From Warburgia ugandensis (lineage: Eukaryota; Streptophyta; Magnoliopsida; Canellales; Canellaceae): a DNA stretch of 64,000 bases. Within the stretch, counting starts at the first letter, position 1. Each line of letters starts with the position of its first letter. The notes below the pieces were generated by a model. It worked only from the letters and a program-made list of their open reading frames with translations. It had not been told where the DNA came from and ran no database searches. Positions 24,851 to 36,362 of this stretch are shown piece by piece. The stretch spans positions 52,193,257 to 52,257,256 of the forward strand of contig CP141128.1 in the NCBI GenBank assembly GCA_035236585.1. Reading direction: 5' to 3'. A program made the translations under genes and the position numbers.

Positions 24851-27800
24851 CCTAGGAATGACTGTGAACTTCCAGATCTAATTTTGAAGCCATCTGAACT
24901 CCAAATTGAGATCAGAAAGAAGCTATGGAAAGCTTGAAATCTCTATTTTCTGATGAAAGGATAAAATCCAGAAATTATGTAGTAAAATTTTTTGTATTAA
25001 AGAAACAAGTTTCCAATTGCCAAGATCTTGAAGATATGGGATGATCAGATCTTGGAAATATGTTTTAATAATCATAAAATATTGGAATGAATTTATATAA
25101 ATAGTTTATTTGGATAGATCTAAGAGATATAAAGGGATTTACCCACTATGGTAGAAAAACCCTAAAAATTACAAAGGGACCCACTTGATCAATAAGATCA
25201 AGTGTGATCAGATCCTTGAGATGGATGGAATGGATGTTGATATGATGAAATCCAAGAAAATCATGGATGGATTATGAGAAAAATAGATCAATATGATCTT
25301 TGGACATTAATAAAGAAAACCCCCTAAATATAACTAATACCCTTAATCAAAGGAAAAGATCTAAGATCTAATGGTTTGATCATAAGTGAAGGTTTCTAAA
25401 AGTGTTAATATAATTAATTTCATTTTCTATTAATTGAAAACAACATTTTAAATATGATTTATGTTATAAAGCATGATAGTGTAACTTTTAGACTTTAGCA
25501 TGACATGTGATTAGATTGTTATCATAGGTTGCTAGATTTAATTATCCTAGGGGCATGATAGTGTGATTTTATGCAAATGTAACTTAGGACCAAGTTAGTA
25601 TGATTTCATGCCATTATAACTTAAGATCATGCTAGTTTAAGTATAGTTTTATTCCATTAAGTTAAGTTACATTCATAAGGAGCATGTTAGTGTAAATGTT
25701 TGTTAAATTTATATTGGAACCATGCTTTAAAGTTCATGATTTAATTGTTGTCAAATTTTATGTGTAGATCTACTTGTTATGAGATAAAGAGCATAAAACA
25801 CCAAAATGTACTCTAATGAGAAAGTAGAGTTTCATGACACAAATAAGAATGGAGTACTTTGGACTTAATTAGTAAGGGCTATAGTTAGTAGGACAATATA
25901 AGGATTATCAAATCCTTGGTCCAAACTAGGAGAATAATAAACCCCATGAATGACATTGTAAATATTCATGGACTTAATTAAAATCAATTACAAAGAGTAC
26001 TTAGGGTCAACATGCTTATAGGAACCTTATGAAAGGTTGAGCTATGGTCACTCTAGTGAATGTGGAACATAGTGGTTAAGGGTGTTATCTAATAGAGCCT
26101 CATTCTTCTCCTACCTTCTGTTGACGTTTGTGAGGTCTAAACGCCTCCTTACATGAGGATTGAAGTAACCACTTTGTGTTCACCCATTCAGCTAGTAAGC
26201 CTTAGCCAATTGGAAATAAGAGGAGCAGTCTAAACTTAGGCTTAAATAAGTTACCTTCAACCAACAAAACATTAACTAGTCGAATAATAATAGTAAGGGC
26301 ATAAAAGGTTAGTAAATTACCTAACCCTAATAAAAACAGTAAGTAAGATAAGGATGATCAAATAAGATCTATTAGATCTTGGATGATCAAGAACAATAAG
26401 AATAAGAATATTATATTGTACTTAGTATGCATGTTTATTAGTATGCTTGTTCTAGTTCATTAGATTAGATAATCCAAACCCTTGATCAAAGATGATTCAA
26501 GGAAGAAAACCAAGATCATCCTCCTTAGGGTGATCCAATAATTTAACTTAGATCAAAGAAGAACTAGATGATAGAAGATCTAGGACCTTAATATTTATCA
26601 ACATGTGTAGATTGTCAATCAATGGATTTATGAAAGATTAAGATCAAGGAGATGGACACACAAAGACTTAGAGATAGAAAAATACTTAGATATGAATGAT
26701 CTAAAGATCATTCTAAACATCAAATCTAGTGATCAATAGGATTGTTCAAAATTTATATATTGACAATATGTATGGATGTACAGATTACATACATCGTCAA
26801 GATCATGGAAGATTTGGAAAAAGAGATCACTCCTTGAAGGTAGGAGGATTTGATGAATGCATTTACATAGGATATACATGATTTAACTCATGACCTTATG
26901 TTGACAAGAGTAATGTTAATACTTGTATTAAATCCCTTGAAAACCTTATGATCCAACCAAACACATATAAGATGGTTAAGGACTAGACTATAAGTGAATA
27001 GGGAACTAGAAAATATTTCAGCCCTAAGTAAATAGACAGATGGTCTGATATATATGAAATCTATTTTACATACAAGCTTGGAGGCTTGTGAGTTTGTTTT
27101 AATAACCATAAGCCTAGGGGGATGCTATTGCTAGAGGAGTTATAAGGGTTTGGCCACCCGCTCCTTACAATTTGATGATTTGATGATACCTTGCCCTACA
27201 AGAGGTTAAAAGTCGGGTGGGACAATTATGGGAAGGCCTCCACTGTGAAAGTCCTGTCCCCCCCCATATGGGCAGTGACATAATATTTTCCACCGTGGTA
27301 TCAGTGGTGAACAGGGCATTTATCCGAGCGCTAGTACGGATCAGACTGCAGCATGGTAGCCCTTTTAATTATTTTGCACTATGATGCATATGAGAGTAGG
27401 CATAGTGAAATGCCTTATATTTTAGCATAATGAAATTCTAGGTAATTATATATTACCAATATTTCCCAAGAAGGGAAATTCCCAGTGTAAGATTAGCTGA
27501 AATACTAAATTCTCACAATAGAGAGAATTGATCAACTTAGTTGGGAATGATATTTGACTACTTTCATAAATTTAACTAATTTACCCATGTATAGTATGTA
27601 CGTATATGGATGTACATAACTTACAAAGTAAAGAGTAGAGACATGAATATGTTTAGGGATAATGGGATTATGAAGTATTGGAATTACATTGTCAATTATT
27701 ATGCTTCTTGAATCTGCTACCAAGCATTGCTTGCTGAAATATTGTAAATGTTGCAATATCTCAGATGCAGGGAAGGAGAGTTAGGAGCTGAAGATGATAG

Positions 27801-28171
27801 AAGACTTGAAGAGAATAATCTTCAAGGTATAGCCTTGAAGACATGTATTTTTCTTTGTTGAGAGTTTTATTGTATGGTGAGCTTGTGTTTTGGATTATGT
27901 AATTTGGACAAGTATTGTAATAGATTTGGCTATAGTGTGAACCACTGGATGGATTCTGGAATTTAATGAAAGTCTATTCCTTCAATGGAATTTTATCTTG
28001 TACACAAAATTGTACTTATGTTATGTATGAAGTGATGACTTGGGTTTTACAAAATAAGTTCAAAAGAAAAGAATTTTCGCCGCTTTGTTTGGCGAATTTT
28101 TTTTACACTATTAAGGGCCCTGCCTTTCAAAATACATTACAAAACGTGTTACAAAAACCCGGGTCGTCACA

Positions 28172-28554
28172 AGAAGACTTGAAGAGAATAATCAATCAGG
28201 GTATGTCCCTTGAAGACATGTATTTTCATTTGAGAGCATTGTATTGTATTGAGAGTTTTTAATGTAAGGTGAGGTTTGACTTTGAATTATGTAATTTGGA
28301 CAATGGTTTGTAATTATAATATAGGGACTATGTAAGAGTGAACTATTGGGTGATTCCTAGTATTCAATAAAAATTTATTTTATACAAAATGTCTATGTGT
28401 ATTATGTACCATGAAGTGAGACTTCAGTTTTATTGCAAATGAATTTAAAAGAAAAGAATTTACGTTGTATTGTTCGCGAAATTTTTTTACCATTAAGTGC
28501 CCTGTCTTAGAAAAATGCATTATAAAATGGGTTACAAAAACCCAGGTCATTACG
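28172..28554 (+). repeat. 3' LTR of element A, terminal piece
   Basis: Matches the end of the family-A 5' LTR (about 3320-3556) and not the family-B end. It ends GGTCATTACG, followed by CATGC (28555-28559), the partner of the duplication at 1337. This is the right edge of the outer element. Confidence 0.82.
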
Positions 28555-28559
28555 CATGC

Positions 28560-29893
28560 TCTAAATAATTATTTAAGTTCTTATGAATTCCAAAGAAAAA
28601 AATGATCGCTTCATACTCATTTTCTAATGGAAGTGTTTCTGGATCAAAAGTAGGCACGAGATCCACATATTTGAAACAATTGATATTTTCTTATGTTTTG
28701 GAAGAGTATATTATGCAAAAAACATTTGTTTTATAGTACTATATTTTGTTCACATATTTGAGCACTTATGTACATTGAAAACTAATTTGAGTGCTTTTAG
28801 CATTTTATAAATAAGAATTACAATGATTATGATTTTATCCCTCAAAGGTTTATATGTTTTGAACTGTGCACTAAGGGTGCAAGTAGTACCTATGAAAATA
28901 CACAACTCATGATAGTCACTTAGTATCTATTGATTTTTATGGCCCAAGATAGATGTCTTGAGGGATATAAGTCCCTAATGGCACTATGCCAAAAGGATTC
29001 AGATTGGCCCTTAACCTCCAAATAGGATGCCTACACGATAATAGGGCTATTATTATGGGAGTATGTATCCATGGTCAAGCATTGCTAGAAGGTGATTCCT
29101 CTACATGCATAGTAGACCATCCTATTATATAGGCATGAACTAACATGATGGTCATCCTCGAGGGTACAAGCCAGTTGCCAACAAGGCCATGTGGTAGGAT
29201 GTACAATACTACTTAGTAAGATGATATGATACAATAGATACAATAGATTTTCAAGTGCTTTTCCACATCTCCTCATTATAGAAAATTTTGAACTAAATTG
29301 TAAAACTCAAAATTTGATATTGAATGATTATGTGAACACATCTCTTATTTTATGCATATGTACAATAATGTGATTCACATGCTTATGATATTATGAAAGC
29401 ATCATGTTCTTTAGTATTGATTTATAAATGACTTGGAATTCCATATATATATATATATATACATGGTTTTATGTGACCTGCCAAATTAGATGTTAAACAC
29501 CTACACAAGTACAAGATTACTAAGATGTTGTATTGTTTATAATATGCCCAAATTAAAAGAATTTCTCTTGAAAGAAAAGTAGCTTGAGATAGAAGGAATC
29601 TTGTATGAGAATAGCTATAGCTTGAGACAATGCTAACAATGTAAGTATATGACTTCTAATTGATTTTCTAGACATGTATGTGTAAATTTATAAAAGTGGA
29701 TTGTGAGTTGTGACTGGATAAATCCTAGAAACATTAAAAGATGATTTGAACTACTTAAATATAAACATTTGGTACTTCAAAACTTCTGAAATATGTTTAT
29801 CTAATAAAGATGACACTCGGGGTTTTGATTAGAGAACCATTTATAGAAATATGTTTTTACAATTTATTTTAAAAAATAATTTAAACTTCAAAT
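28560..29893. other. Unassigned AT-rich stretch, possible decayed LTR
   Basis: No coding sequence. Some phrases recall the downstream half of the Tekay-type LTRs in plus orientation: GGCACTATGCC near 28980 and GACACTCGGGGTTTT near 29814, comparable to motifs in the LTRs of elements C and E. A perfect AT dinucleotide run lies at 29443-29461. No LTR boundaries or duplication were found, so this reading is weak. Confidence 0.3.
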
Positions 29894-30065
29894 ATGGCAC
29901 CTATTAGAAGGAGTGAGGAAATGCAAGTAGAAGGTTCTAAAGAAAAAGGGGAAGGCCAAAAGAACATGGATAGAAGTGGCGAGAAAAGATTTAAAAACTT
30001 TGGGACTAAATGAAGCCATGGTACTTAATAGAGAGGAATGGAGGAATAGAATCCATGTGCCCAAC
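29894..30065 (+). pseudogene. 3' end of a LINE reverse-transcriptase ORF (RTE-like)
   Basis: Translation from 29894 gives MAPIRRSEEMQVEGSK. After a one-base frame shift near 29945 it continues KRTWIEVARKDLKTLGL and then NREEWRNRIHV. This pattern (basic APIRR..EEIQVEG, then GRPKRTW and DR/NR..WR.RIHVADP) is the C-terminal tail of plant RTE-type LINE proteins. Only about 57 codons remain, ending where the LTR at 30066 begins, so the family-E element landed within the tail (HV|ADP region). No LINE 3' tail or poly(A) was seen. Family assignment rests on remembered pattern, not a search. Confidence 0.6.
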
Positions 30066-30857
30066 TGTGACGACACGGGTTTTTCAATGCCATTTTTAGT
30101 AAGAACACAGCGAGATCGATCTCTAGTTTTAAAACAATTTATGCAGAAGAATGCAGGAAAATTTTCTTCTTTTTCAAAACCATTGTATAAAGAGTCCGAG
30201 TGTCAAAATGAAAGCTCAATGCATAGTGCCATGGCAATTTATAAACCAAATCAAAACAAGTAATTACTCCCAGGATTGTTAGTCACAGCCACAGCTACAA
30301 CAAATACTTACAATCAAGATTACAATAGTTACCAAAGAAATCACTAATTAAATCGTACCTTTGCCTACTTGACTTTGGTCCTAACACCTCCTAATGTTTC
30401 TTCTATTTGTCTTTTCTTTGATCTGAAAAATAATGGATTGGGTTGAGTATTTATCATACTCAGTAGGTAACCTGACACTACTCTTTTTGAAAACACAGCA
30501 ATGCATCATGCAGAGTTCAAAATGGTTCCATGAAAGACATCGGGAATGCTAAATTTGTGATAGGTGTGCATTTGTATGAATAAAATGTAAGTCATGTCAT
30601 CTATTGAAATTCTTTATCAAACTTCAGTATGCAACACTAACAGTATGTCTAGTTTTAGAACGTCGAAATCAATAGATTTACTACGTCAAATCAATGCGTC
30701 ATATAAAACGATCAAGAAATACTTAAAATAGTCTTCATGTGAGGCAAATGTTAGCATCACAAAGTAACATGCACCGGGTCTCAAGTCAATTGGTCAGGAG
30801 TACTCGTTTACGACCATCTTAATGTTATATGCATATTAATACAACTGAAATCATAGG

Positions 30858-31120
30858 GTCACTATGCCCCTCTGCAGGCTACCTCTTTCAGCGATCTGCC
30901 CACTTGGGACTCGAGGTTTTGTTCCTACCACAGGCTGCCTCTTTTGGTGATTTGCCCACTTGGAACTCAAGGTTTTATTCCTACCACAGGCTGCCTCCTC
31001 AGGCGATCTGCCCACTTGGAGCTGAGGGTTTTATTCCCTATGCAGGTTGCCTCATTTGGCAATCTACCCACTATCCCTACGCAGGTCACCTCATTTGGCG
31101 ATCTACCCACTTAGCATAGT
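30858..31120 (-). repeat. Minisatellite in left E LTR (~60-base unit)
   Basis: About five units sharing a core like CAGGCTGCCTC...GATCTGCCCACTTGG, with 50-70 base spacing. The mirrored array lies at 36112-36362 in the right LTR. Confidence 0.75.
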
Positions 31121-31481
31121 GCCCACCAAGCTTAATAGCCCAAAAAGCATATACATAAAGAATCCATATCTTATTCATCGCAACTCATGAAACTTTATGT
31201 AATCATTCTCAATGTTCTCTTTGGGTCCCTCACACTGCCTAGCCCTCACAACTACCTAACGAGCGTCTTTTGGGCACTCTAGTGTCTTTTGGCAACCCTC
31301 GAGGATAGGCAATGCAGTCTTTTTAATTCCTGCAATTTAGGCCATGTATTTTAAAGTATGCAAGCAATGCATTCATAAAATCATCTCAATGCAAATGACC
31401 ACATTCAAGACCATATATTATGAAAACAACTCAATAATAGGAAATCAATAAATCAAGTATATTTGGAAAAGCATAGCAGCA

Positions 31482-31650
31482 TCAGACTACCTAGAAATCA
31501 AGTATATTTGAAAATGCATTAAAAATGTAGTAGTATCAGACTATCTACAAATTAAGTATATTTGAAAATGCATTAAAAATGTAGCAGTATCAGACTACCT
31601 ACGAATTAAGTATATTTGGAAATACATAGCAGCATCAGACAACCAACCTC
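31482..31650 (-). repeat. Second minisatellite in left E LTR
   Basis: Three to four units of about 60 bases, each containing AAGTATATTTG and AGCAGTATCAGACTACC-like cores. Mirrored at about 35600-35800; a single related unit occurs in the family-D LTR near 54265. Confidence 0.75.
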
Positions 31651-32526
31651 GTGCGTTGTTACGTAGCTGGTGTCCCTCTTTCAGTCAAGTCAGAGAGTAC
31701 CTTTGTGGCTCCTGTGTATCATTTAAACATGAAAAATTGGATATTTAGTGTTACAACGTCACGGAAAAGCCAGCTTTTGTCCACTAGGGTCATGCATGCC
31801 ACGGTTCTAGAATGCGTGCTCTACGGTTTCTAGGATGCACGTGCGCCCTGGTTGCACTGCAACCAGGTTGGGTCATGTACGCACGTGCAAATGGTGTGCC
31901 AGGGTGTGCACTCTAGATAGCGTTGCACGAACAGATCTTAGGCATAGCTACGGTGTGCTTTGGCTCCTAGGACATCCCATGAGTCCTGGTCGAGCCAAGA
32001 AAACTATTCGCACGTGACGCGTGCGCAAGGACAGCCCCCAGGGAGCTTAGCACAGGTGTGCGTCAAGCCAGGCGCCCCCTGGACCAGGCCATGCACCTGA
32101 GGACGTCCGCACCCCTGGGACGCCCGTGCATAGGGGCCTTGGACGAGTTTCCACCCGCCTGGTTATCTTCGTTCATGGAGAACTGGTGTTTTTTGATCGA
32201 AAAATTCCCAGATCCGACAAGGATCTGGGCTGGGAAGGAGGGGGAAAGGAGGATCAGTTGGGGCAGCCTGGAACGACACCCTGGTCGTAGGCCTAGGGTT
32301 TTGTAAGGAACCCATCTTCCCTAATGGGTTCTCTGGCCAAGAGATGCCAGATCCGGCTGGATTATGAGGGACAATGGAGGGGAAAAAGAGGAGGAAAGAG
32401 AGGAGAAGAGAAGCATACCTATGAATTCGAGATGGAGTGGGTCTCACGCCTGGGACCCTGCCGAAGATGGTATGGAATTGGGTTTGAACCAGAAATGCTA
32501 TGCTAGGAAAGGGGGAGTGGGAAGAG

Positions 32527-32533
32527 ATTTATA
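32527..32533 (-). promoter_or_regulatory. TATA box in left E LTR
   Basis: Minus strand TATAAAT, within CTCCTATAAATCTC on that strand. Mirrored at 34713-34719 in the right LTR. Confidence 0.55.
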
Positions 32534-33041
32534 GGAGAGGGAAGGCGGTGCCATCCTATGGCGGTGCCGTCATTTTCACTGGCACTGCCTTACAGAGGCG
32601 GTGTTGGAAGTTCTGGAAAAATTGGGAGAGAGGGGGTTTCTGGAGAAATCAGGATGCAGGGTTGGAGGAGGTTGAAGATGGGGTGCCGTTATCAAAACGA
32701 CCCCCTGTGGTTTTTGGCTTTTTCGTTTTTTAGGTGCATTTTACCAAAATACCCTCAATCTTCTAATGCATATAACTTCTTCATACGAGCTCCATTTTTG
32801 GTGTTCTTTGAGGCGTTGGATTCCATTTTGAGAGCAGAATCTAGTGAAAATGAGTTTCTTCACAAATTCCTAAGATTCCTATGTGAATTAGGAGCAAACA
32901 TCCCACCACCTAATAACACCATTAAACATGTAAGAAACATATATTCATTCCCAAAGTAGACCAAGTTACAATATCGTTGACAACGAGCCAATATCATGGC
33001 TGGTTTTTATACAAAATGTCTCCAAAATTTGGGTCATTACA

Positions 33042-33416
33042 TCATTACCCCCTTAAAAGAATTTCGCCCTCAAAATTCTCCAATTCCTTTCTAGAAAATA
33101 GTTTGGGGTACTTTTCTTAGCATTTCCAATTCCACCTCCCAAGTTTCTTCTTCGATGGTCGCATTTTGGCACAAAATTCTAACTAATGGACTGTTTATAT
33201 ATATATATATATATATATACCATAGCAGCTGAATCTTTCTGTCGAAAATCTATATCAGTTTTGTTTCCAAAGTTAAGTCCAGTTGTAGCTCGGCTGGTAC
33301 CTTCTACTACGGCATTAGCTGCCTGAGCATGTCTTGACGTGATGGCATATACTCGTCCTTGACTTTGAGGGATGTGAACTTCCTTATGTTCCTCCTCCTT
33401 CTTCCTTTTAGGGCAA
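33042..33416 (-). pseudogene. Left-arm body of family E (shortened gag-pol relic)
   Basis: Reversed, this carries the start of protease (GRVYAITSRHAQAANAVVEGT) and the far end of integrase (LQLDL...; a WQNATIEEETWE-like chromodomain end), then the polypurine tract. It includes a perfect AT dinucleotide run at 33196-33219. The right arm (33837-34208) holds the same shortened arrangement. Fossil with no coding capacity of its own. Confidence 0.72.
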
Positions 33417-33900
33417 CAGTATGAAAATAAGTTCATAAGTCTTCGTAGATTTCCACCTAATGCTTCTGCCACAGAGGAAGACACTACAAAAAAGTTTGTT
33501 GATGGGTTACACCTGAGTCTTAGGAACCGAGTGATAGGGTTCCAACCCACCACTATAGCAAAGGCAGTAGAAATGGCGTCTCTCTTTGAAAAGGATTATC
33601 AAAGAACATAGGCTGCTAAGGAGGCGAAGCACAACAATGGCGGAAGAAATAATAAAGATCAAAGGCCCAGTCAACCTTCTGGACCTCGACACCCACACAA
33701 GCGACAATTTGATAATAACGAAAAGCACCTAGAATCCAAGACTTGCCCCAGATGCCCCAGATATCACCCAGATAAGCCATGTACCTTCCGTTTTACATGT
33801 TTTAACTGCGGAGAAATAGGACATCCAGCCTGAAATTGCCCTAAGAGGAAGAAGGAGGAGGAACATAAGGAAGTTCACATCCCTCAGAGTTAAGGGCGAG
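33417..33900 (+). pseudogene. Family E gag relic in the foldback centre
   Basis: Plus-strand gag C-terminal half. A NKFISLRRF-type gag-domain end lies near 33425, then FVDGLHLSLRNRVIGFQPTT at about 33495-33555. A basic Asn/Gly/Arg-rich linker follows, and a CCHC knuckle CFNCGEIGHPA..NC lies at about 33799-33840. This sequence is present once and is the asymmetric loop between the inverted arms. It establishes that the right half of the foldback keeps the original gag-to-LTR direction. Broken. Confidence 0.78.
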
Positions 33901-34208
33901 TATATGCCATCACGTCAAGACGTGCTTAGGCAGCTAATGCTGTAGTAGAAGGTACCAGCCGAGCTACAACTAGACTTAACTTTGGAAACAAAACTAATAC
34001 AAATTTTTGACAGAAAGATTTAGCTGCTATGGTATATATAAATATATATATATAAACAGTCCATTAGTTAGAATTTTGTGGCAAAATGCGACCATCGAAG
34101 AAGAAACTTGGGAGGTGGAATTGGAAATGCTAAGAAAAGTACCCAGAACTATTTTCTAGAAAGGAATTGGAGAATTTTGAGGACGAAATTCTTTTAAGGG
34201 GGTAATGA
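33837..34208 (+). pseudogene. Right-arm body of family E with polypurine tract
   Basis: Inverted copy of 33042-33416: protease start, integrase end, then CTTTTAAGGGGGTAATGA up to the LTR start at 34209. It includes an interrupted AT-rich run at about 34032-34055. Shares the shortened arrangement of the left arm. Confidence 0.72.
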
Positions 34209-34712
34209 TGTAATGACCCAAATTTTGGATACATTTTGTATAAAAACCAACCATGATATTGGCTCGTTGCCAACAATATTGTAACTTGGTCTACTTTGGG
34301 AATGAATATATGTTTCTTACATGTTTAATGGTCTTATTAGGTGGTGGGATGTTTGCTCCAAATTCACATAGGAATCTTAGGACTTTTTGAAGAAACTCAT
34401 TTTCACTAGATTCTACTCTCAAAATGGAATCCAACGCCTCAAAGAATGCCAAAAATGGAGCTCGTATGAAGAAGTTATAAGCGTTAGAAGATTGAGGGCA
34501 TTTTGGTAAAATGCACCTAAAAAACGAAAAAGCCAAAAACCGCAGGGGGCCATTTTGATAACGGCACCCCATCTTCAACCTCCTCGAACCCTGCATCCCA
34601 ATTTCTCCAGAAACCCCCTCTCTCTCGATTTTAAACTTCCAGCACCGCCTCTGTAAGGCAGTGTCAGTGAAAATGGCAGCACCGCCATATGATGACACCG
34701 GCTTCCCTCTCC

Positions 34713-34719
34713 TATAAAT
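34713..34719 (+). promoter_or_regulatory. TATA box in right E LTR
   Basis: CTCCTATAAATCTC context, shared with the D-family LTRs (49014, 53225, 55821). Confidence 0.58.
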
Positions 34720-35599
34720 CTCTCCCCACTCCCCCTTCCCTAGCATAGCATTTCCGGCTCAAACCCAATTCCATACCATCTTCTGCAGGGTCCCAGGCGT
34801 GAGACCCACTCCATCTCGAATTCATAGGTATGCTTCTCTTCTCCTCTCTTTCCTCCTCTTTTTCCCCTCCATTGTCCCTCACAATCCGGCCAGATCTGGC
34901 GTCTCCCGGCCAGAGAACCCATTAGGGAAGATGGGTTCCTTACAAAACCCTAGGCCTACGATCAGGATACCATTCTAGGCTGTCCCGACTGATCCTCCTT
35001 TCCCCCTCCTTCCCAGCCCAGATCCTCGTCGGATCTGGGAATTTTTCGATCAAAAAACACTGGTTCTCCATGAACGAAGAGAACTAGGCAAGTGGAAACC
35101 CGTCCAAGGGCCCTGTGCACGGGCGTCCCAGGGGTGTGGATGTCCTCTGGTGCATGGAGTGGTCCGGGGGGCACCTAGCTTGATGCACACCCATGCCAAG
35201 CTCCCTGGGGGCTGTCCTTGCGCACGCGTCGCGTGCGAATAGTTTTCTTGGCTCGACCAAGATTCATGGGATGTCCTAGGAGCCAAAGCACGCCGTAGCT
35301 ATGCCTAAGATGCGTTCGCACAACACTGTCCAAAGTGCACACCCTGGCACACCATTCAGACGTGCGCACATGACCCAACCTGGTTGCGGTGCAACTAGGG
35401 CGCACGTGTATCGTAGAAACCGTAGAGCGGGCATTCTAGAACCCTGGCACATAGGACCCTAGTGGACAAAAGTTGGCTTTTCCGTGACGTTGTAACACTA
35501 AATATCCAATTTTTCATGTTTAAATGATACACAGGAGCCATAAAGGTACTCTAGGACTCGACTGAAAGAGGGACACCAACTATGTAACAATGCACGAGG

Positions 35600-35800
35600 T
35601 AGGTTGTTTGATGCTGCTATGTTTTTTCAAATATACTTAATTCATAGGTAGTATGATATTGCTACATTTTTAATGCATTTTCAAATATACTTGATTTGTA
35701 GGTAGTCAGATACTGCTACATTTTTAATGCATTTTCAAATATACTTGATTTGTAGGTAGTCCGATGCTACTATGCTTTTCCAAATATACTTGATTTATTG
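35600..35800 (+). repeat. Minisatellite in right E LTR
   Basis: Units of about 60 bases with AGGTAGT..GAT.CTGCTA and CAAATATACTTGATT cores; mirror of 31482-31650. Confidence 0.75.
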
Positions 35801-36111
35801 ATTTCCTATTATTGAGTTGTTTTCATAATAGATGGTCTTGAATGCGATCATTTGCATTGAGATGATTTTATGAATGCATTGCTTGCATACTTTAAAATAC
35901 ATGGCATAAATTGCATGAATTAAAAAGACTGCATTGCCTATCCTCGAGGGTTGCCAAAAGACACTGGAGTGCCCAAAAGACGTTGGTTAGGCAATTGTGA
36001 GGGACCCAAAGAGGACATTGAGAATGATTGCATAAATTTTCATGAGTTGTGATGAATAAGATATGGATTCTTTATGTATATGCTTTTTGGGCTATTAAGC
36101 TTGGTGGGCAC

Positions 36112-36362
36112 TATGCTAAGTGGGACGATCGCTGAATGAGGCAACTGGCGTAGGGATAGTGGGTAGATTGCCGAATGAGGCAACCTGCATAGGGACTAAA
36201 ACCTTGAGTTCCAAGTGGGCAAATTGCCGAAGGAGGCAGCCTACGGTAGGAATAAAACCTTGAGTTCCAAGTAGGCAGATCGCCAAAAGAGGCAGCTTGC
36301 TATAGGAACAAAACCTAGAGTCCCAAGTGGGCAGATCACCGAAAGAGGCAGCCTGCAAAGGA
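36112..36362 (+). repeat. Minisatellite in right E LTR (~60-base unit)
   Basis: About four to five units with CCAAGTGGGCAGATCGCC and GAGGCAGCCTGC cores; mirror of 30858-31120. Confidence 0.75.

Larger units (their letters stand above)
9116..28171 (+). mobile_element. Element B: Tekay/Del-like retrotransposon inserted in the 3' LTR of A
   Basis: B consists of a partial 5' LTR (9116-10034), primer site, gag, pol split by element C, a polypurine tract, and a full-length 3' LTR (23294-28171). Bases 9116-10034 closely match the last ~920 bases of the 3' LTR (about 27255-28171), and both differ from the family-A LTR end. Family-A sequence on both sides (8148-9115 and 28172-28554) shows that B went into A. 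Coding regions are broken, with roughly eight to ten interruptions besides the inserted element. Confidence 0.8.
23294..28171 (+). repeat. 3' LTR of element B (4.9 kb)
   Basis: Starts TGTAATGACCCC and ends CCCGGGTCGTCACA. At 4878 bases it is the longest LTR here. In order it holds a TATA box (23871), a CT-rich leader (about 23990-24020), a GC island (about 24500-24850), long AT-rich sequence, and a U5-like end shared with 9116-10034. A second near-complete copy lies on the minus strand at 39107-43691, and split pieces of a third at 37686-39106 and 46924-48816. Confidence 0.85.
1342..28554 (+). mobile_element. Element A: outer Ty3/gypsy (Tekay/Del-like) retrotransposon, nested
   Basis: The outer element consists of a 5' LTR (1342-3556), primer site, gag, pol (protease, RT, RNase H, integrase), polypurine tract, and a 3' LTR in two pieces (8148-9115 and 28172-28554). 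Element B occupies the gap between the two pieces and itself carries element C. CATGC flanks both ends. Without its guests, A spans about 8.2 kb. By eye the 5' and 3' LTR starts differ at about 12% of positions, making this the oldest of the three. The coding part is broken, with more than a dozen interruptions. Confidence 0.82.
30066..33041 (-). repeat. Left LTR of the family E foldback
   Basis: On the plus strand it runs TGTGACGACACGGG...GGGTCATTACA, then a reversed polypurine tract (TCATTACCCCCTTAAAAG). It contains two blocks of short tandem repeats (30858-31120 and 31482-31650), a GC island (about 31800-32170) and a minus-strand TATA box at 32527. It is the inverted counterpart of 34209-37163. 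Confidence 0.83.

Noticed and set aside
24492-24881. 129-codon plus-strand open frame
   Set aside because: It sits in the GC island of the B LTR, has no recognisable domain, and the minus-strand LTR copy does not preserve it.
30858-31120. Regularly spaced repeats that might suggest a CRISPR array
   Set aside because: Units are degenerate, contiguous and mirrored in the partner LTR, in a eukaryotic retrotransposon. There are no unique spacers or cas genes.
32163-34746. Open frames 32163-32447, 32558-32959 and 34291-34746 as possible host proteins
   Set aside because: They are mirror images of the same LTR leader in the two foldback arms, so they are repeat sequence and not genes.
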